64,000 bases of DNA from contig NZ_CANMSS010000001.1 in NCBI RefSeq assembly GCF_947500695.1, positions 62,001-126,000 of the forward strand, read 5' to 3'. Under the pieces are notes generated by a model. That model was not told where the DNA came from. It searched no databases and worked only from the letters and a program-made list of their open reading frames with translations. Shown here piece by piece: positions 26,503 through 36,935 of the stretch. The DNA comes from an uncultured Pseudoteredinibacter sp. (GTDB lineage Bacteria; Pseudomonadota; Gammaproteobacteria; Pseudomonadales; Cellvibrionaceae). The stretch's first letter is position 1; each line of letters starts with the position of its first letter. The position numbers and the translations under genes are program-made.

Positions 26503-26667
26503 TGCGGCAGCGGGGGATGGAGTCGTTTTCTTGGTTTTATGGTTTAGGTGTCTTTGCTTGGGCGGTTTAAATAGAAGTTCTGGAATGGACAGGTTCCGCC
26601 TAAAGCAAAGGCTATTCCACCAACATAGTGCAGGAACCCGGGGTCAGAACCCTAGGGTTCTGACCCC
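26503..26667. repeat. Direct repeat copy 2: decayed duplicate of the amidohydrolase tail
   Basis: Preserves, from an ATG at 26502, an open frame of 22 residues (MRQRGMESFSWFYGLGVF and so on) that mirrors the parent protein's C-terminus LRQRGMESLSWFYGLGVF. It ends at the second 28-bp palindrome (26640-26667). It is probably not a functional gene. Confidence 0.8.
26640..26667. repeat. 28-bp REP-like palindrome (copy 2)
   Basis: This is a perfect palindrome, GGGGTCAGAACCC / TAGGGTTCTGACCCC, at the end of the second direct repeat copy. Confidence 0.7.
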
Positions 26668-26687
26668 GCTTCGCAAAACTGCTTCCT

Positions 26688-26810
26688 GCGATTTTGTCGA
26701 ACCCGGTACGCGGGGTCTCGCCCATCCGGTCCCCATGCTTTCTTTCAGGCAATAAAAAAGGCTGCAATTGCTTGCAGCCTTTTTGGAATAGTGGCGGACC
26801 GGACGGGACT
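26688..26810. repeat. Repeat unit copy A: terminator plus 3' end of tRNA-Asp
   Basis: These 123 bp are repeated at 26876-26998 with 188-bp spacing and few differences. The copy contains an intrinsic terminator (26754-26784) and 19 bp equivalent to the 3' end of tRNA-Asp including CCA (26792-26810), but no remaining tRNA body. Confidence 0.85.
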
Positions 26811-26813
26811 GAT

Positions 26814-26831
26814 CATTTGCTCCTGCAAATG
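26814..26831. repeat. Small hairpin with TCCT loop
   Basis: CATTTGC-TCCT-GCAAATG is a perfect 7-bp hairpin directly after the truncated tRNA-Asp end. Its TCCT loop matches two hairpins in the array at 54125-54263. Confidence 0.5.
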
Positions 26832-26875
26832 CCCCTTCGGGTTGCTCCTTACGTCGCAATCCAAAATCGCTCCAA

Positions 26876-26998
26876 GCGATTTTGTCGAACCCGATACGCG
26901 GCTCCTCGCCCATCCGGTCCCCATGCTTTCTTTCAGGCAATAAAAAAGGCTGCAATTGCTTGCAGCCTTTTTGGAATAGTGGCGGACCGGACGGGACT
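26876..26998. repeat. Repeat unit copy B: terminator plus 3' end of the intact tRNA-Asp
   Basis: This is the counterpart of copy A. Its right part is the 3' end of the intact tRNA-Asp gene and its middle is the tRNA operon terminator. Confidence 0.85.
26942..26972 (-). terminator. Intrinsic terminator of the tRNA-Val/tRNA-Asp operon
   Basis: GGCTGCAA / TTGCAGCC (26948-26967) is a perfect 8-bp stem with a TTGC loop, and on the minus strand it is followed by TTTTTT. It begins 13 nt after the tRNA-Asp CCA end. A twin is at 26754-26784. Confidence 0.9.
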
Positions 26999-27056
26999 CG
27001 AACCCGCGACCCCCGGCGTGACAGGCCGGTATTCTAACCAACTGAACTACCGGTCC
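26980..27056 (-). tRNA. tRNA-Asp (anticodon GTC)
   Basis: This 77-nt tRNA has acceptor GGACCGG paired with CCGGTCC, discriminator G, encoded CCA, D-loop AGTTGGTTAGA, anticodon loop CTGTCAC with GTC, and the GTTCGAGTC T-loop. It is the second tRNA of a minus-strand pair with tRNA-Val, and its 3' end is duplicated upstream at 26792-26810. Confidence 0.97.
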
Positions 27057-27098
27057 GCTATATCTGACAGTTACTCACTTTCGTGTCACGCTTGAAAG

Positions 27099-27174
27099 TG
27101 GTGGGTGGTACAGGGATCGAACCTGTGACCCTCGCCTTGTAAGGGCGATGCTCTCCCAGCTGAGCTAACCACCC
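27099..27174 (-). tRNA. tRNA-Val (anticodon TAC)
   Basis: This 76-nt tRNA has acceptor GGGTGGT paired with ACCACCC, discriminator A, encoded CCA, anticodon loop CTTACAA with TAC, and the GGTTCGATCCC T-arm. It is the first tRNA of the minus-strand unit, 42 bp before tRNA-Asp, downstream of a strong promoter. Confidence 0.97.
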
Positions 27175-27191
27175 GCTGTCAGGAGCGGCGT

Positions 27192-27219
27192 ATAATAATG
27201 ATTAATCTTTTCGCGTCAA
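27192..27219 (-). promoter_or_regulatory. Sigma-70 promoter of the tRNA-Val/tRNA-Asp operon
   Basis: On the minus strand TTGACG (27219-27214), 16 bp, then TATTAT (27197-27192) is followed by a GC-rich discriminator (ACGCCGC), typical of stable-RNA promoters. It lies 18 bp before the tRNA-Val 5' end. Confidence 0.75.
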
Positions 27220-27424
27220 CCGTTTTTTAATAAAAACTTCACCTTTCTTGCGAAAAGCTGAAATTTGCATAAAAACTCAACAAAAGCAGTGGCTTAGGCT
27301 CAGAAATAGCCGCAAGCTATGGGTTACTGCTGCCGGCATTGATATACTGCGGGCAATTCGGAGCTCTCTGTTGATTCTGGGGTATATGCCTAGAGAGCGA
27401 CTTCCTCAACAGTGTGTGAATAAC

Positions 27425-27907
27425 ATGATGTTAATTAACCGCCTATTTATTTCTTTACTGCTCGCTTTAGTGGCGACAACAGCCAGCGCAGTAGTTGATC
27501 TTTATGAATTTGATGATCCGCAGTTGCGCGATCGCTACTTAGTCTTAGTAGATGAGTTGCGCTGCCCTAAGTGTCAAAATCAAAACCTGTCGGGTTCCGA
27601 CTCGCCCATCGCGGCTGATTTGCGCCGTGAGTTGCATCGTTTATTGCAAGAGGGGCAAAACGATACCGAGATTAAAGATTATATGGTTGCCCGCTATGGT
27701 GACTATGTCTTGTATCGCCCACGTTTGAGTATGAAGACAATCATGCTTTGGGGTGGCCCTATTGCCTTGCTATTGGTAGGGCTGGTGATTGCTTTGTTGA
27801 TTTTCCGTCGCCAGCAACCGATAGAGAAAACGGTAGAAATTGATAAAGACCGCCTTGAAGAAATTTTGCGACAAGCCCGTGAAGAAAAGACTAAGGATCA
27901 AAACTAA
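27425..27907 (+). CDS. ccmH: Cytochrome c biogenesis protein CcmH (N-terminal CcmH/CycL type)
   Basis: The 160-residue protein has a signal peptide (LFISLLLALVATTASA), the redox motif LRCPKCQNQ with C47 and C50, and a C-terminal membrane helix (about 102-122). It reduces apocytochrome c thiols in the periplasm for haem ligation. ATG 27425 or 27428 is preferred; the open frame extends to 27248 but that part lacks a signal and has no family match. ccmI follows directly. The usual ccmABCDEFG genes are not in the window. Confidence 0.93.
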   Translation: MMLINRLFISLLLALVATTASAVVDLYEFDDPQLRDRYLVLVDELRCPKCQNQNLSGSDSPIAADLRRELHRLLQEGQNDTEIKDYMVARYGDYVLYRPRLSMKTIMLWGGPIALLLVGLVIALLIFRRQQPIEKTVEIDKDRLEEILRQAREEKTKDQN

Positions 27908-29224
27908 ATGTTATCTATCTGGTTGGCGGCCGCCACGCTGTCTCTATTGGCTCTATTGTTTGTTTTTTGGCCGCTGTTGTTTCAGGGGCGGGAGCAGCTA
28001 AAAGAGCAGCAGCGCCAGTCACTGAATGTTGATTTGTACGATCAGCGTTGTGCTGAGCTCGCTGAGCAGCGTAGCAATGGTGATTTGGACGAGGCTCAAT
28101 ACGAAGCCCTAAAAACGGAACTGGATCTGGAATTGCTTGGTGCTGATGGGCTGGAAGGCGGTGAGTCAAGCGCAGCTCAACAGGCGCCAGGCTCTGGGCG
28201 AATCATCTTTCTAGCTTCAGCCGCAATCTTGGTGGTGTTTGTTTTTGCTTTCTACCAATACAACGGTGCCAGCCAAGACATTATTCTGACCAAAGCCATA
28301 CAAGAGAAATTTGCCGCCGACACCATGGCGGTACAGTCAGGGCAAAACCCAGACCCGGCACTGGCAAGACGCTTGATGTCACAGCTCGAAGAGCGCTTGG
28401 AAAAGGACCCTGAAAATGTTCAGTATCGTTATCTATTGGCTAGAAACGCCACTGATTTGCAGGAATATCCAACGGCTATTAACGCCTATCGCGCCATTCT
28501 AGAGATAGATAAATCACCGTTAGTGATGGGGGAGTTAGCGCAGCTGCTGTTCGTCGTGGCGGGTAATCGTGTAACGCCTGATATTGAGATTTTGATCGAC
28601 CAGACCTTGGCGCAAGACCCTAATAGCCATGTTGCACTTGGCCTGGACGGTATTCGTTACTTTCAGGCGGAAGATTACCAGCAGGCTATCGCCCAGTGGG
28701 AGAAAGCCATCAAGCTATTGGGACCTCAAAGTGCAGGTGCTCAGTCTTTAGCGGCGGGCGTTTTGCGGGCGCGAGCCTTAATGAATGAACAGGGTGGGGC
28801 TAAACAAGGTGACGCGCAATTGCTCGCCAATTCTGCCTCTGTTGAAGCTGGCTCAGAAGAAAAAGCGCCTGCGGAAGCTAACGGACAGCTAAGTCTTAAA
28901 CTCAAGGTAGAGCTGGCAGATGGGCTTAGCTTAAACCCTGAGCATGCGGTGTTCATTTATGCCAGAGCATGGCAGGGGGCGCCAATGCCATTGGCTATTG
29001 CGCGCATCAAGGTTAAAGACCTGCCGGCGGAGATCGAGCTCAGTGAGGCCATGGCGATGGCACCAGGCATGTCGATTGCTACCTTCCCTCAGTTAGAGTT
29101 AGTGGCAAGGGTTTCGGCCAGTGGCCAAGCGATACCTCAAGCAGGCGATTGGCAGTCAACCTTAGGTCCGGTGGCTAATAGCAGCACTGAGCAGCATCGC
29201 ATAGAGATCAATACGCAAATCTAG
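27908..29224 (+). CDS. ccmI: Cytochrome c biogenesis protein CcmI
   Basis: The 438-residue protein has two N-terminal membrane helices (about 3-20 and 96-116) around a cytosolic loop containing NVDLYDQRCAELAEQRSNGD, which is the standard CcmI start. A TPR region follows (about 150-310; YRYLLARNATDLQEYPTAI in parts), then a C-terminal beta domain (VELADGLSLNPEHAVFIYAR), which in CcmI presents apocytochrome c. It starts on the base after the ccmH stop codon, so the two are coupled. Confidence 0.93.
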   Translation: MLSIWLAAATLSLLALLFVFWPLLFQGREQLKEQQRQSLNVDLYDQRCAELAEQRSNGDLDEAQYEALKTELDLELLGADGLEGGESSAAQQAPGSGRIIFLASAAILVVFVFAFYQYNGASQDIILTKAIQEKFAADTMAVQSGQNPDPALARRLMSQLEERLEKDPENVQYRYLLARNATDLQEYPTAINAYRAILEIDKSPLVMGELAQLLFVVAGNRVTPDIEILIDQTLAQDPNSHVALGLDGIRYFQAEDYQQAIAQWEKAIKLLGPQSAGAQSLAAGVLRARALMNEQGGAKQGDAQLLANSASVEAGSEEKAPAEANGQLSLKLKVELADGLSLNPEHAVFIYARAWQGAPMPLAIARIKVKDLPAEIELSEAMAMAPGMSIATFPQLELVARVSASGQAIPQAGDWQSTLGPVANSSTEQHRIEINTQI

Positions 29225-29421
29225 TCACTGTTCAGCCAGTGGTAGGTTAAAGGGCGCTAATATAGGCGTCGATTGCCACCGGCTGTGTCTTTCCAGGGTG
29301 CCAAAACTCAGCCAAACGTGTAGAATGGCGGGTTTTAGGTTGTGTCTCTGAAAACTGCTTGGTTGTTCAGAAAACTACAATAAAATCAATATATTGCAAG
29401 ACTATTGAGTGAAAAGGATTT

Positions 29422-32400
29422 ATGCGGCTAAAGTGCATTAAGCTAGCAGGTTTTAAATCGTTCGTAGATCCGACGACGGTTTCCTTTCCATCGAACCTGT
29501 GTGCCATTGTTGGTCCCAACGGTTGTGGTAAATCCAATACCATCGACGCTGTGCGCTGGGTAATGGGTGAATCTTCCGCGAAGAACCTTCGTGGTGAATC
29601 CATGACTGACGTTATCTTTAACGGCTCTGGCGGTCGTAAGCCTGTTGGTCAGGCATCAATCGAGCTGATCTTTGATAACAGTGACGGCACCCTGGTGGGT
29701 GAATATGCCGGTTACAGTGAGATTTCTGTAAAGCGAAAAGTGACCCGCGATGCCACCAATACCTACTATTTGAACGGCAATAAATGTCGCCGCCGTGACA
29801 TTACCGATATCTTCCTAGGCACCGGCCTTGGCCCTCGCAGCTACGCCATCATTGAGCAGGGTATGATCTCCCGCTTGATTGAGGCGAAACCTGAAGAGCT
29901 GCGAGTCTATATCGAAGAAGCCGCTGGTATTTCCAAATATAAAGAGCGTCGACGCGATACCGAAAACCGTATGCGCCGCACCATGGAAAACCTAGAGCGT
30001 TTAACCGATATTCGCGATGAGCTTGAGCGCCAGCTTTCACGCTTAGAGCGTCAGTCTGTCGCCGCTGAAAAATATACCGAATTCAAAAAAGAAGAGCGCT
30101 TACTCAAAGCGCAACTGCAAGCACTGCGTTTCCAGTTGTTGGATGAGCAGGCTAAGTCTAAGCAGGGGATTATCACTGAGCTGGAACTTAAAGTTGAATC
30201 CTTTGTAACTGACCAGGTGGGTAAAGATACTGAAATTGAAGAATACCGCCTGCAGCACACTGAAATGGGCGATAAATTCAATGAAGTGCAAGGCCGTTTT
30301 TATGCACTAGGTTCTGAGATCGCTCGTATTGAACAAAATATTCAGCATGCTCAATCTCGTTCGCAAGAGTTGCAACGTGATTTAGAGCAAACTGAGCGCG
30401 ACTGCAAAGAAGCAGAGCAGCATCTTCTTACCGATACAGAGAAAACCAAGCAGTGGGAAGAAGAACTGCTTGAGATCGAGCCCGAATTGGAAATGATTAA
30501 AGCCGCCGAAGAAGACTCTGGCGACTTTTTGCAAACCGCCGAAGATGCCATGCAAGATTGGCAGATTGAGTGGGACAGTTTTAACCAAACAGCGGCCGAA
30601 CCCCGTCAACGTGCAGAAGTTGAGCAATCCAAAATTCAGCACCTTGAGCAAGTTCAAAGCCGCTTGCTGGATCGTATTAAACGCTTAGATGAAGAGCGCG
30701 GCAATTTACAATCCTCAGAAGTGGATGAAGAGATTGCCGAGTTAAGCGAGCGTATGGCTGAGCTCGATATTGATGCCGATGCTAAACGTGCTGCCGTTGA
30801 AGAAATGGGCGAGAGCATTAATGAACAGCGTGAGCAAAGTAATAGCGACAATGAAACCTTGGATCAGTTGCGCAATCAGTTATCCAGCATGCGCGGTCGC
30901 CACGCGTCTTTAGAAGCTTTACAGCAAGCTGCCATGGGGCAGCAGAATGAAGCAGTTAGTGATTGGTTGAGCGAGCAAGGCCTGGCCGATAAACCTCGCC
31001 TAGCCGAGCAGCTGCAAGTAGAAGCTGGCTGGGAAATGGCGGTAGAAACCGCTTTGGGTAATCATTTACAAGCTGTTTGTACCGATGGCATTGAAGATAT
31101 CGCGGATGTATTTGCCAAACTCGATCAAGGCGAGCTTGTTCTTCTTGATGCGAATAGCAGCAAAGCTACAGTCGATGCAAAAAGCCTAGCTAACTTTGTC
31201 AGCGGCAGTGCTGATGTTAGTCACTTCTTGGCGAATGTTTTAGCGGCTGAGACTATCAGCGAAGCCTTGGCTATGCGTAGTAGCTTGTCGGCTGGCCAAT
31301 CTGTGATGACCAAAGAGGGTATCTGGATTGGTGCCAACTGGATGCGCGTTGCCAAAGATAACGATGCTGCCTCCGGTGTTTTGGCTCGCAAACAAGAGCT
31401 AGAAGAATTGACCGCCGCGATAGCGGAGCTGGAAGAACAAGTAGAGCAGCTTAGCGATGCTATGGAGCAGCGCCGCGATAATATTAAAGATTTAGAACAA
31501 CAGCGCGAAGCGAAACGCCGTGAAGCGGAAGATTTAAATCGCCGCTATGGCGAAATGCGCTCGCAAGTGAGTGCCAAGCAAGTGCAGGTTGAACAAACCA
31601 GCATGCGCCGCCAGCGCTTGGATAGTGAAATCACTGAAGCCAAAGAGCAAATGGATGCCGAGGCCGAGGCGCTATCTGAATCGCGTATGATCCTGCAAGA
31701 AGCCATCGATGCGATGGAGCAGGATACTGATAAGCGCGAAGAGTTATTGAGTAAGCGTGACGAGCTGCGCGAGAAATTAGATCAGGCCCGCCAGCGCGCG
31801 CGTCATGATAAAGATCGCGGCCACGAATTAGCGATACGCTACCAATCATTGCGCACTCAGTTAGACAGCATGCGCTCTGGTATCGAGCGTTTGCGTGATC
31901 AAGTGCAGCGCTCCCAAGATCGCCGTGAGCAATTGCAAGCTACCCTTGGTGAAAACCGCGATCCGATTGAAGAATACAAAATGGAGCTCGAAGAGCGCCT
32001 AGAGGATCGTCTAAGTGTTGAAGGCGAGCTAGCGGATGCTCGCCGAGCGGTTGATGATGTTGAAGCAAAACTGCGCCAGATTGAACAAGATCGCAGCAAG
32101 GCTGAGCACGAAATTCAATCGGTTCGTACTCGTCTAGAACAAGAACGTTTATTTACTCGCGAAGTAGAAGTTCAGCGCAGTACGGTAGAAACGCAGTTGG
32201 TCGATGATGGTTTCCACTTGCCAACTCTTTTAGAGCAGCTACCAGAAGACGCCGAAGAAAAAGCCATGGAAGAAGAACTAGAGCGAATTGGTAATCGCAT
32301 TAGCCGTCTTGGCCCGATTAACTTGGCGGCGATCGACGAATACAAAATAGAGTCTGAGCGTAAAACCTATTTGGATACCCAGAATAAAGATCTGGAAGAC

Positions 32401-32922
32401 GCCTTGGAAACTCTGGAAAACGCCATCAAAAAGATTGATAAGGAGACACGCTCTCGTTTTAAAGAGACCTTTGATCAGGTAAATGAAAGTTTGCAGGAGC
32501 TGTTCCCGAAAGTGTTTGGTGGCGGTCATGCTTATCTTGAGTTAACCGGCGATGATTTGTTGGATACCGGTATCGCCATTATGGCGCGCCCTCCAGGTAA
32601 ACGTAACAGTACCATCCATCTGCTTTCCGGTGGTGAGAAAGCGCTAACGGCGATTGCTTTGGTATTCTCGATCTTCCGTTTGAACCCAGCACCTTTCTGT
32701 ATTCTGGATGAGGTTGACGCGCCATTGGATGACGCCAACGTGGGTCGTTATGCGCGTATGGTTGAAGAGATGTCCAAGCACGTACAGTTTATTTATATTA
32801 CCCACAACAAGATCGCTATGGAAATGGCCCATCAGTTGTTGGGTGTAACCATGCACGAGCCGGGTGTTTCCCGCCTAGTAAGCGTGGATGTTGATGAGGC
32901 CGCCGAACTGGCCGCCATGTAA
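29422..32922 (+). CDS. smc: Chromosome segregation protein SMC
   Basis: The 1166-residue protein has Walker A GPNGCGKSNT at 31-40, two long coiled coils (about 170-490 and 660-980), a hinge between them (about 500-640), the C-terminal signature LLSGGEKALTA and Walker B CILDEVDAPLDDANVGR. It is the ATPase of bacterial condensin, acting on DNA with ScpAB. Its presence implies this lineage uses SMC and not MukB. zipA and ligA follow on the same strand, the common gammaproteobacterial order. GAAAAGGA precedes the ATG. Confidence 0.98.
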   Translation: MRLKCIKLAGFKSFVDPTTVSFPSNLCAIVGPNGCGKSNTIDAVRWVMGESSAKNLRGESMTDVIFNGSGGRKPVGQASIELIFDNSDGTLVGEYAGYSEISVKRKVTRDATNTYYLNGNKCRRRDITDIFLGTGLGPRSYAIIEQGMISRLIEAKPEELRVYIEEAAGISKYKERRRDTENRMRRTMENLERLTDIRDELERQLSRLERQSVAAEKYTEFKKEERLLKAQLQALRFQLLDEQAKSKQGIITELELKVESFVTDQVGKDTEIEEYRLQHTEMGDKFNEVQGRFYALGSEIARIEQNIQHAQSRSQELQRDLEQTERDCKEAEQHLLTDTEKTKQWEEELLEIEPELEMIKAAEEDSGDFLQTAEDAMQDWQIEWDSFNQTAAEPRQRAEVEQSKIQHLEQVQSRLLDRIKRLDEERGNLQSSEVDEEIAELSERMAELDIDADAKRAAVEEMGESINEQREQSNSDNETLDQLRNQLSSMRGRHASLEALQQAAMGQQNEAVSDWLSEQGLADKPRLAEQLQVEAGWEMAVETALGNHLQAVCTDGIEDIADVFAKLDQGELVLLDANSSKATVDAKSLANFVSGSADVSHFLANVLAAETISEALAMRSSLSAGQSVMTKEGIWIGANWMRVAKDNDAASGVLARKQELEELTAAIAELEEQVEQLSDAMEQRRDNIKDLEQQREAKRREAEDLNRRYGEMRSQVSAKQVQVEQTSMRRQRLDSEITEAKEQMDAEAEALSESRMILQEAIDAMEQDTDKREELLSKRDELREKLDQARQRARHDKDRGHELAIRYQSLRTQLDSMRSGIERLRDQVQRSQDRREQLQATLGENRDPIEEYKMELEERLEDRLSVEGELADARRAVDDVEAKLRQIEQDRSKAEHEIQSVRTRLEQERLFTREVEVQRSTVETQLVDDGFHLPTLLEQLPEDAEEKAMEEELERIGNRISRLGPINLAAIDEYKIESERKTYLDTQNKDLEDALETLENAIKKIDKETRSRFKETFDQVNESLQELFPKVFGGGHAYLELTGDDLLDTGIAIMARPPGKRNSTIHLLSGGEKALTAIALVFSIFRLNPAPFCILDEVDAPLDDANVGRYARMVEEMSKHVQFIYITHNKIAMEMAHQLLGVTMHEPGVSRLVSVDVDEAAELAAM

Positions 32923-33034
32923 GAGATTGAACTTTTGCCCTTGAGTTTTTTCTATTGAACAGAGGGTAAAGTTGATTCCCGCTAGCTGCCAGGGGGGTGG
33001 CTGAAAGGGAAGAGATTGAGAGGCAAGAATAAGG

Positions 33035-34018
33035 ATGAATTTCGATTTTGAAATGCAGCACGTACTGACCATTATTATCGTGTTGTTAATTGTTGGTGTG
33101 GTGTTAGACGGTATTCGACGCATGCGTCAGAATCGCCGGGATTCCATTCGCATGTCTTTAAACATGCAGCACAACCTCGATAAAGACGAAGAGTATGGCA
33201 GTGAGCTTCCCAATGGGGGTGCACGAGTTGTAAATCGTGATCTGTCTGAGGCGGAAGATTTGAATACCGAAGTGCGTAAAGCCTTTGTTGCACCGGGTGA
33301 AAAACCCCGCCCAGTGACCGAGCAGGTTAGCTTGAATCTCGACGAGCAGGTTCCCATGTTGATGGATTCTGTGAGTGAGCAGGCAGAAGACTCAGTGCAG
33401 GAGCTAGAGGCGGATTACCACTCTGATCGTTTAGAGCCGGTTTTCAATGAGGCTGACTCAGGCGCGCTATTGGATGAAGGTGTAGCCTCTGCAACTCGCA
33501 CTGTGCGTCGCGAAGCTGAAGCAGCTGCAAGCCCTCGCCATCAAGTCAGTGCTGATCATGAAAGCTCAGCGGCACAAACGGGCCAAGACCCAGAAGAAGT
33601 GATCATTATTAATGTTATGGCGCCAGCTGGAGCACGCTTTCAAGGTGAAGATCTTCTGCAGGTTCTGCTTGCCAAAGGTATGCGTTTTGGCACCATGAAT
33701 ATTTTTCATCGCCACAGTGAATCCGATGGCTCGGGTGAGATTCTATTCAGTATGGCCAATATGGTGGTGCCGGGTACTTTTGATCTAGATTCTATGAGCA
33801 GCTTTGAAACCCCAGGGGTTAGCTTCTTTCTTACCTTGCCAATTAATGGTGACAGCTTGAACGCCTTTGAGGCGATGGTGGAAACGACTCAGACACTTTG
33901 CGATAGCTTGGGTGGCGAACTAAAAGATGAGAATCGCAGTGTAATGACGCAGCAAACCATTGAGCATTGCCGCCAGCGTGTGCGCGAATTTGCACGTCGA
34001 CAACTATCTCGCCAGTAG
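33035..34018 (+). CDS. zipA: Cell division protein ZipA
   Basis: The 327-residue protein has an N-terminal membrane anchor (about 6-24; VLTIIIVLLIVGVVLDGIRR), a charged and acidic linker (about 40-180) and a C-terminal FtsZ-binding domain (about 190-325; VIIINVMAPAGARFQGEDLL, then MNIFHRHSESDGSGEILFS in parts), which is the ZipA signature. It tethers FtsZ to the inner membrane at the division site. It sits between smc and ligA, 112 bp after smc. Confidence 0.95.
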   Translation: MNFDFEMQHVLTIIIVLLIVGVVLDGIRRMRQNRRDSIRMSLNMQHNLDKDEEYGSELPNGGARVVNRDLSEAEDLNTEVRKAFVAPGEKPRPVTEQVSLNLDEQVPMLMDSVSEQAEDSVQELEADYHSDRLEPVFNEADSGALLDEGVASATRTVRREAEAAASPRHQVSADHESSAAQTGQDPEEVIIINVMAPAGARFQGEDLLQVLLAKGMRFGTMNIFHRHSESDGSGEILFSMANMVVPGTFDLDSMSSFETPGVSFFLTLPINGDSLNAFEAMVETTQTLCDSLGGELKDENRSVMTQQTIEHCRQRVREFARRQLSRQ

Positions 34019-34120
34019 TCGATTTACTTTTATTTTGGCGCGCCTTACATTCGCGAAGGCGGGCCTGATTTCTTTTGCGATCCCGCATCGCGAGTCTAAG
34101 CCTAAAGGCTTCTTAAATAA

Positions 34121-36178
<2,058 letters not shown>

Positions 36179-36217
36179 CGAATTTATTTTAAAAGCCAAT
36201 CATATAACGACTATAGC

Positions 36218-36868
36218 ATGTGCGAATTTGAGTATTCGAAGAAAGTTTTACTACGCTTAAGGCGCGGCTTACGCTTTGCCGCCTTGTCGTTTGTACTATT
36301 GTCTCTATTCGCTTGCGCGAGCTCACCTCCTTCAAATACTTCAAATATTTGTGATATCTTCGACGAAAAAGACGATTGGTACGATGATGCCGCAGAATCA
36401 AAGAAGCGCTGGGGCAGTCCTATTGAAGTGATGATGGCCATCATGAAACAGGAATCGAGTTTTAAAGATGATGCGGCACCGCCGCGTACTAAAATCCTCT
36501 GGGTGATACCGGGTCCAAGAAAAAGTAGTGCTTATGGTTATGCGCAGGCAAAAGACGGCACTTGGGATTGGTATATGAAATCAGCTGGACGCTGGAGTGC
36601 CGATCGAGATGATTTTGATGATGCGGTTGATTTCATCGGCTGGTATAACCACCAAAGCTATAAGCGCTTAGGTATCAAGAAAACAGATACGTATCGATTG
36701 TATTTGGCCTATCACGAAGGGCATGGTGGCTTTGAGCGCAAAACCTATCGCAAAAAATCTTGGTTGATCAATGTCGCCAAAAAAGTGGATCGACAATCAA
36801 AACGTTATGGCCAACAACTAAAAAAATGTGAAAAACGTTTACAGTCTGGCGGTTGGTGGATTTTTTAG
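36218..36868 (+). CDS. Lytic transglycosylase-like (SLT) lipoprotein
   Basis: The 216-residue protein has a signal peptide ending in lipobox LFAC, so it is an outer or inner membrane lipoprotein. The following domain has lysozyme-like features: MMAIMKQESSFKDD provides the catalytic-type Glu of SLT domains, SSAYGYAQAKDGTW gives the GYAQ motif, and AYHEGHGGF lies in the substrate cleft. It would cleave peptidoglycan glycan strands. It lies 40 bp after ligA. The basic C-terminal tail (SWLINVAKKVDRQSKRYGQQ) is unusual. Confidence 0.75.
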   Translation: MCEFEYSKKVLLRLRRGLRFAALSFVLLSLFACASSPPSNTSNICDIFDEKDDWYDDAAESKKRWGSPIEVMMAIMKQESSFKDDAAPPRTKILWVIPGPRKSSAYGYAQAKDGTWDWYMKSAGRWSADRDDFDDAVDFIGWYNHQSYKRLGIKKTDTYRLYLAYHEGHGGFERKTYRKKSWLINVAKKVDRQSKRYGQQLKKCEKRLQSGGWWIF

Positions 36869-36935
36869 TTTAGTTAATAACTGTACTGGTGAGGCGGGGC
36901 GTATCTCACTATGTCGTATTCATTGGGTATTTATT

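Noticed and set aside
26745..27041. Open frame on the minus strand across tRNA-Asp, translating to VRIPACHAGGRGFESRP-like text
   Set aside because: This is the reading of the tRNA gene itself and the flanking repeat; such frames are well-known false genes.
26694..27095. 133-codon plus-strand frame over the duplicated region and tRNA-Asp
   Set aside because: It consists of repeat copies and antisense tRNA sequence, with internal repetition of the same residues (NKKGCNCL and KKAAIACS from the two terminators).
27248..27424. 59-codon N-terminal extension of CcmH
   Set aside because: The real signal peptide begins at M 27425; the extension is not seen in the family and spans a promoter-like region.
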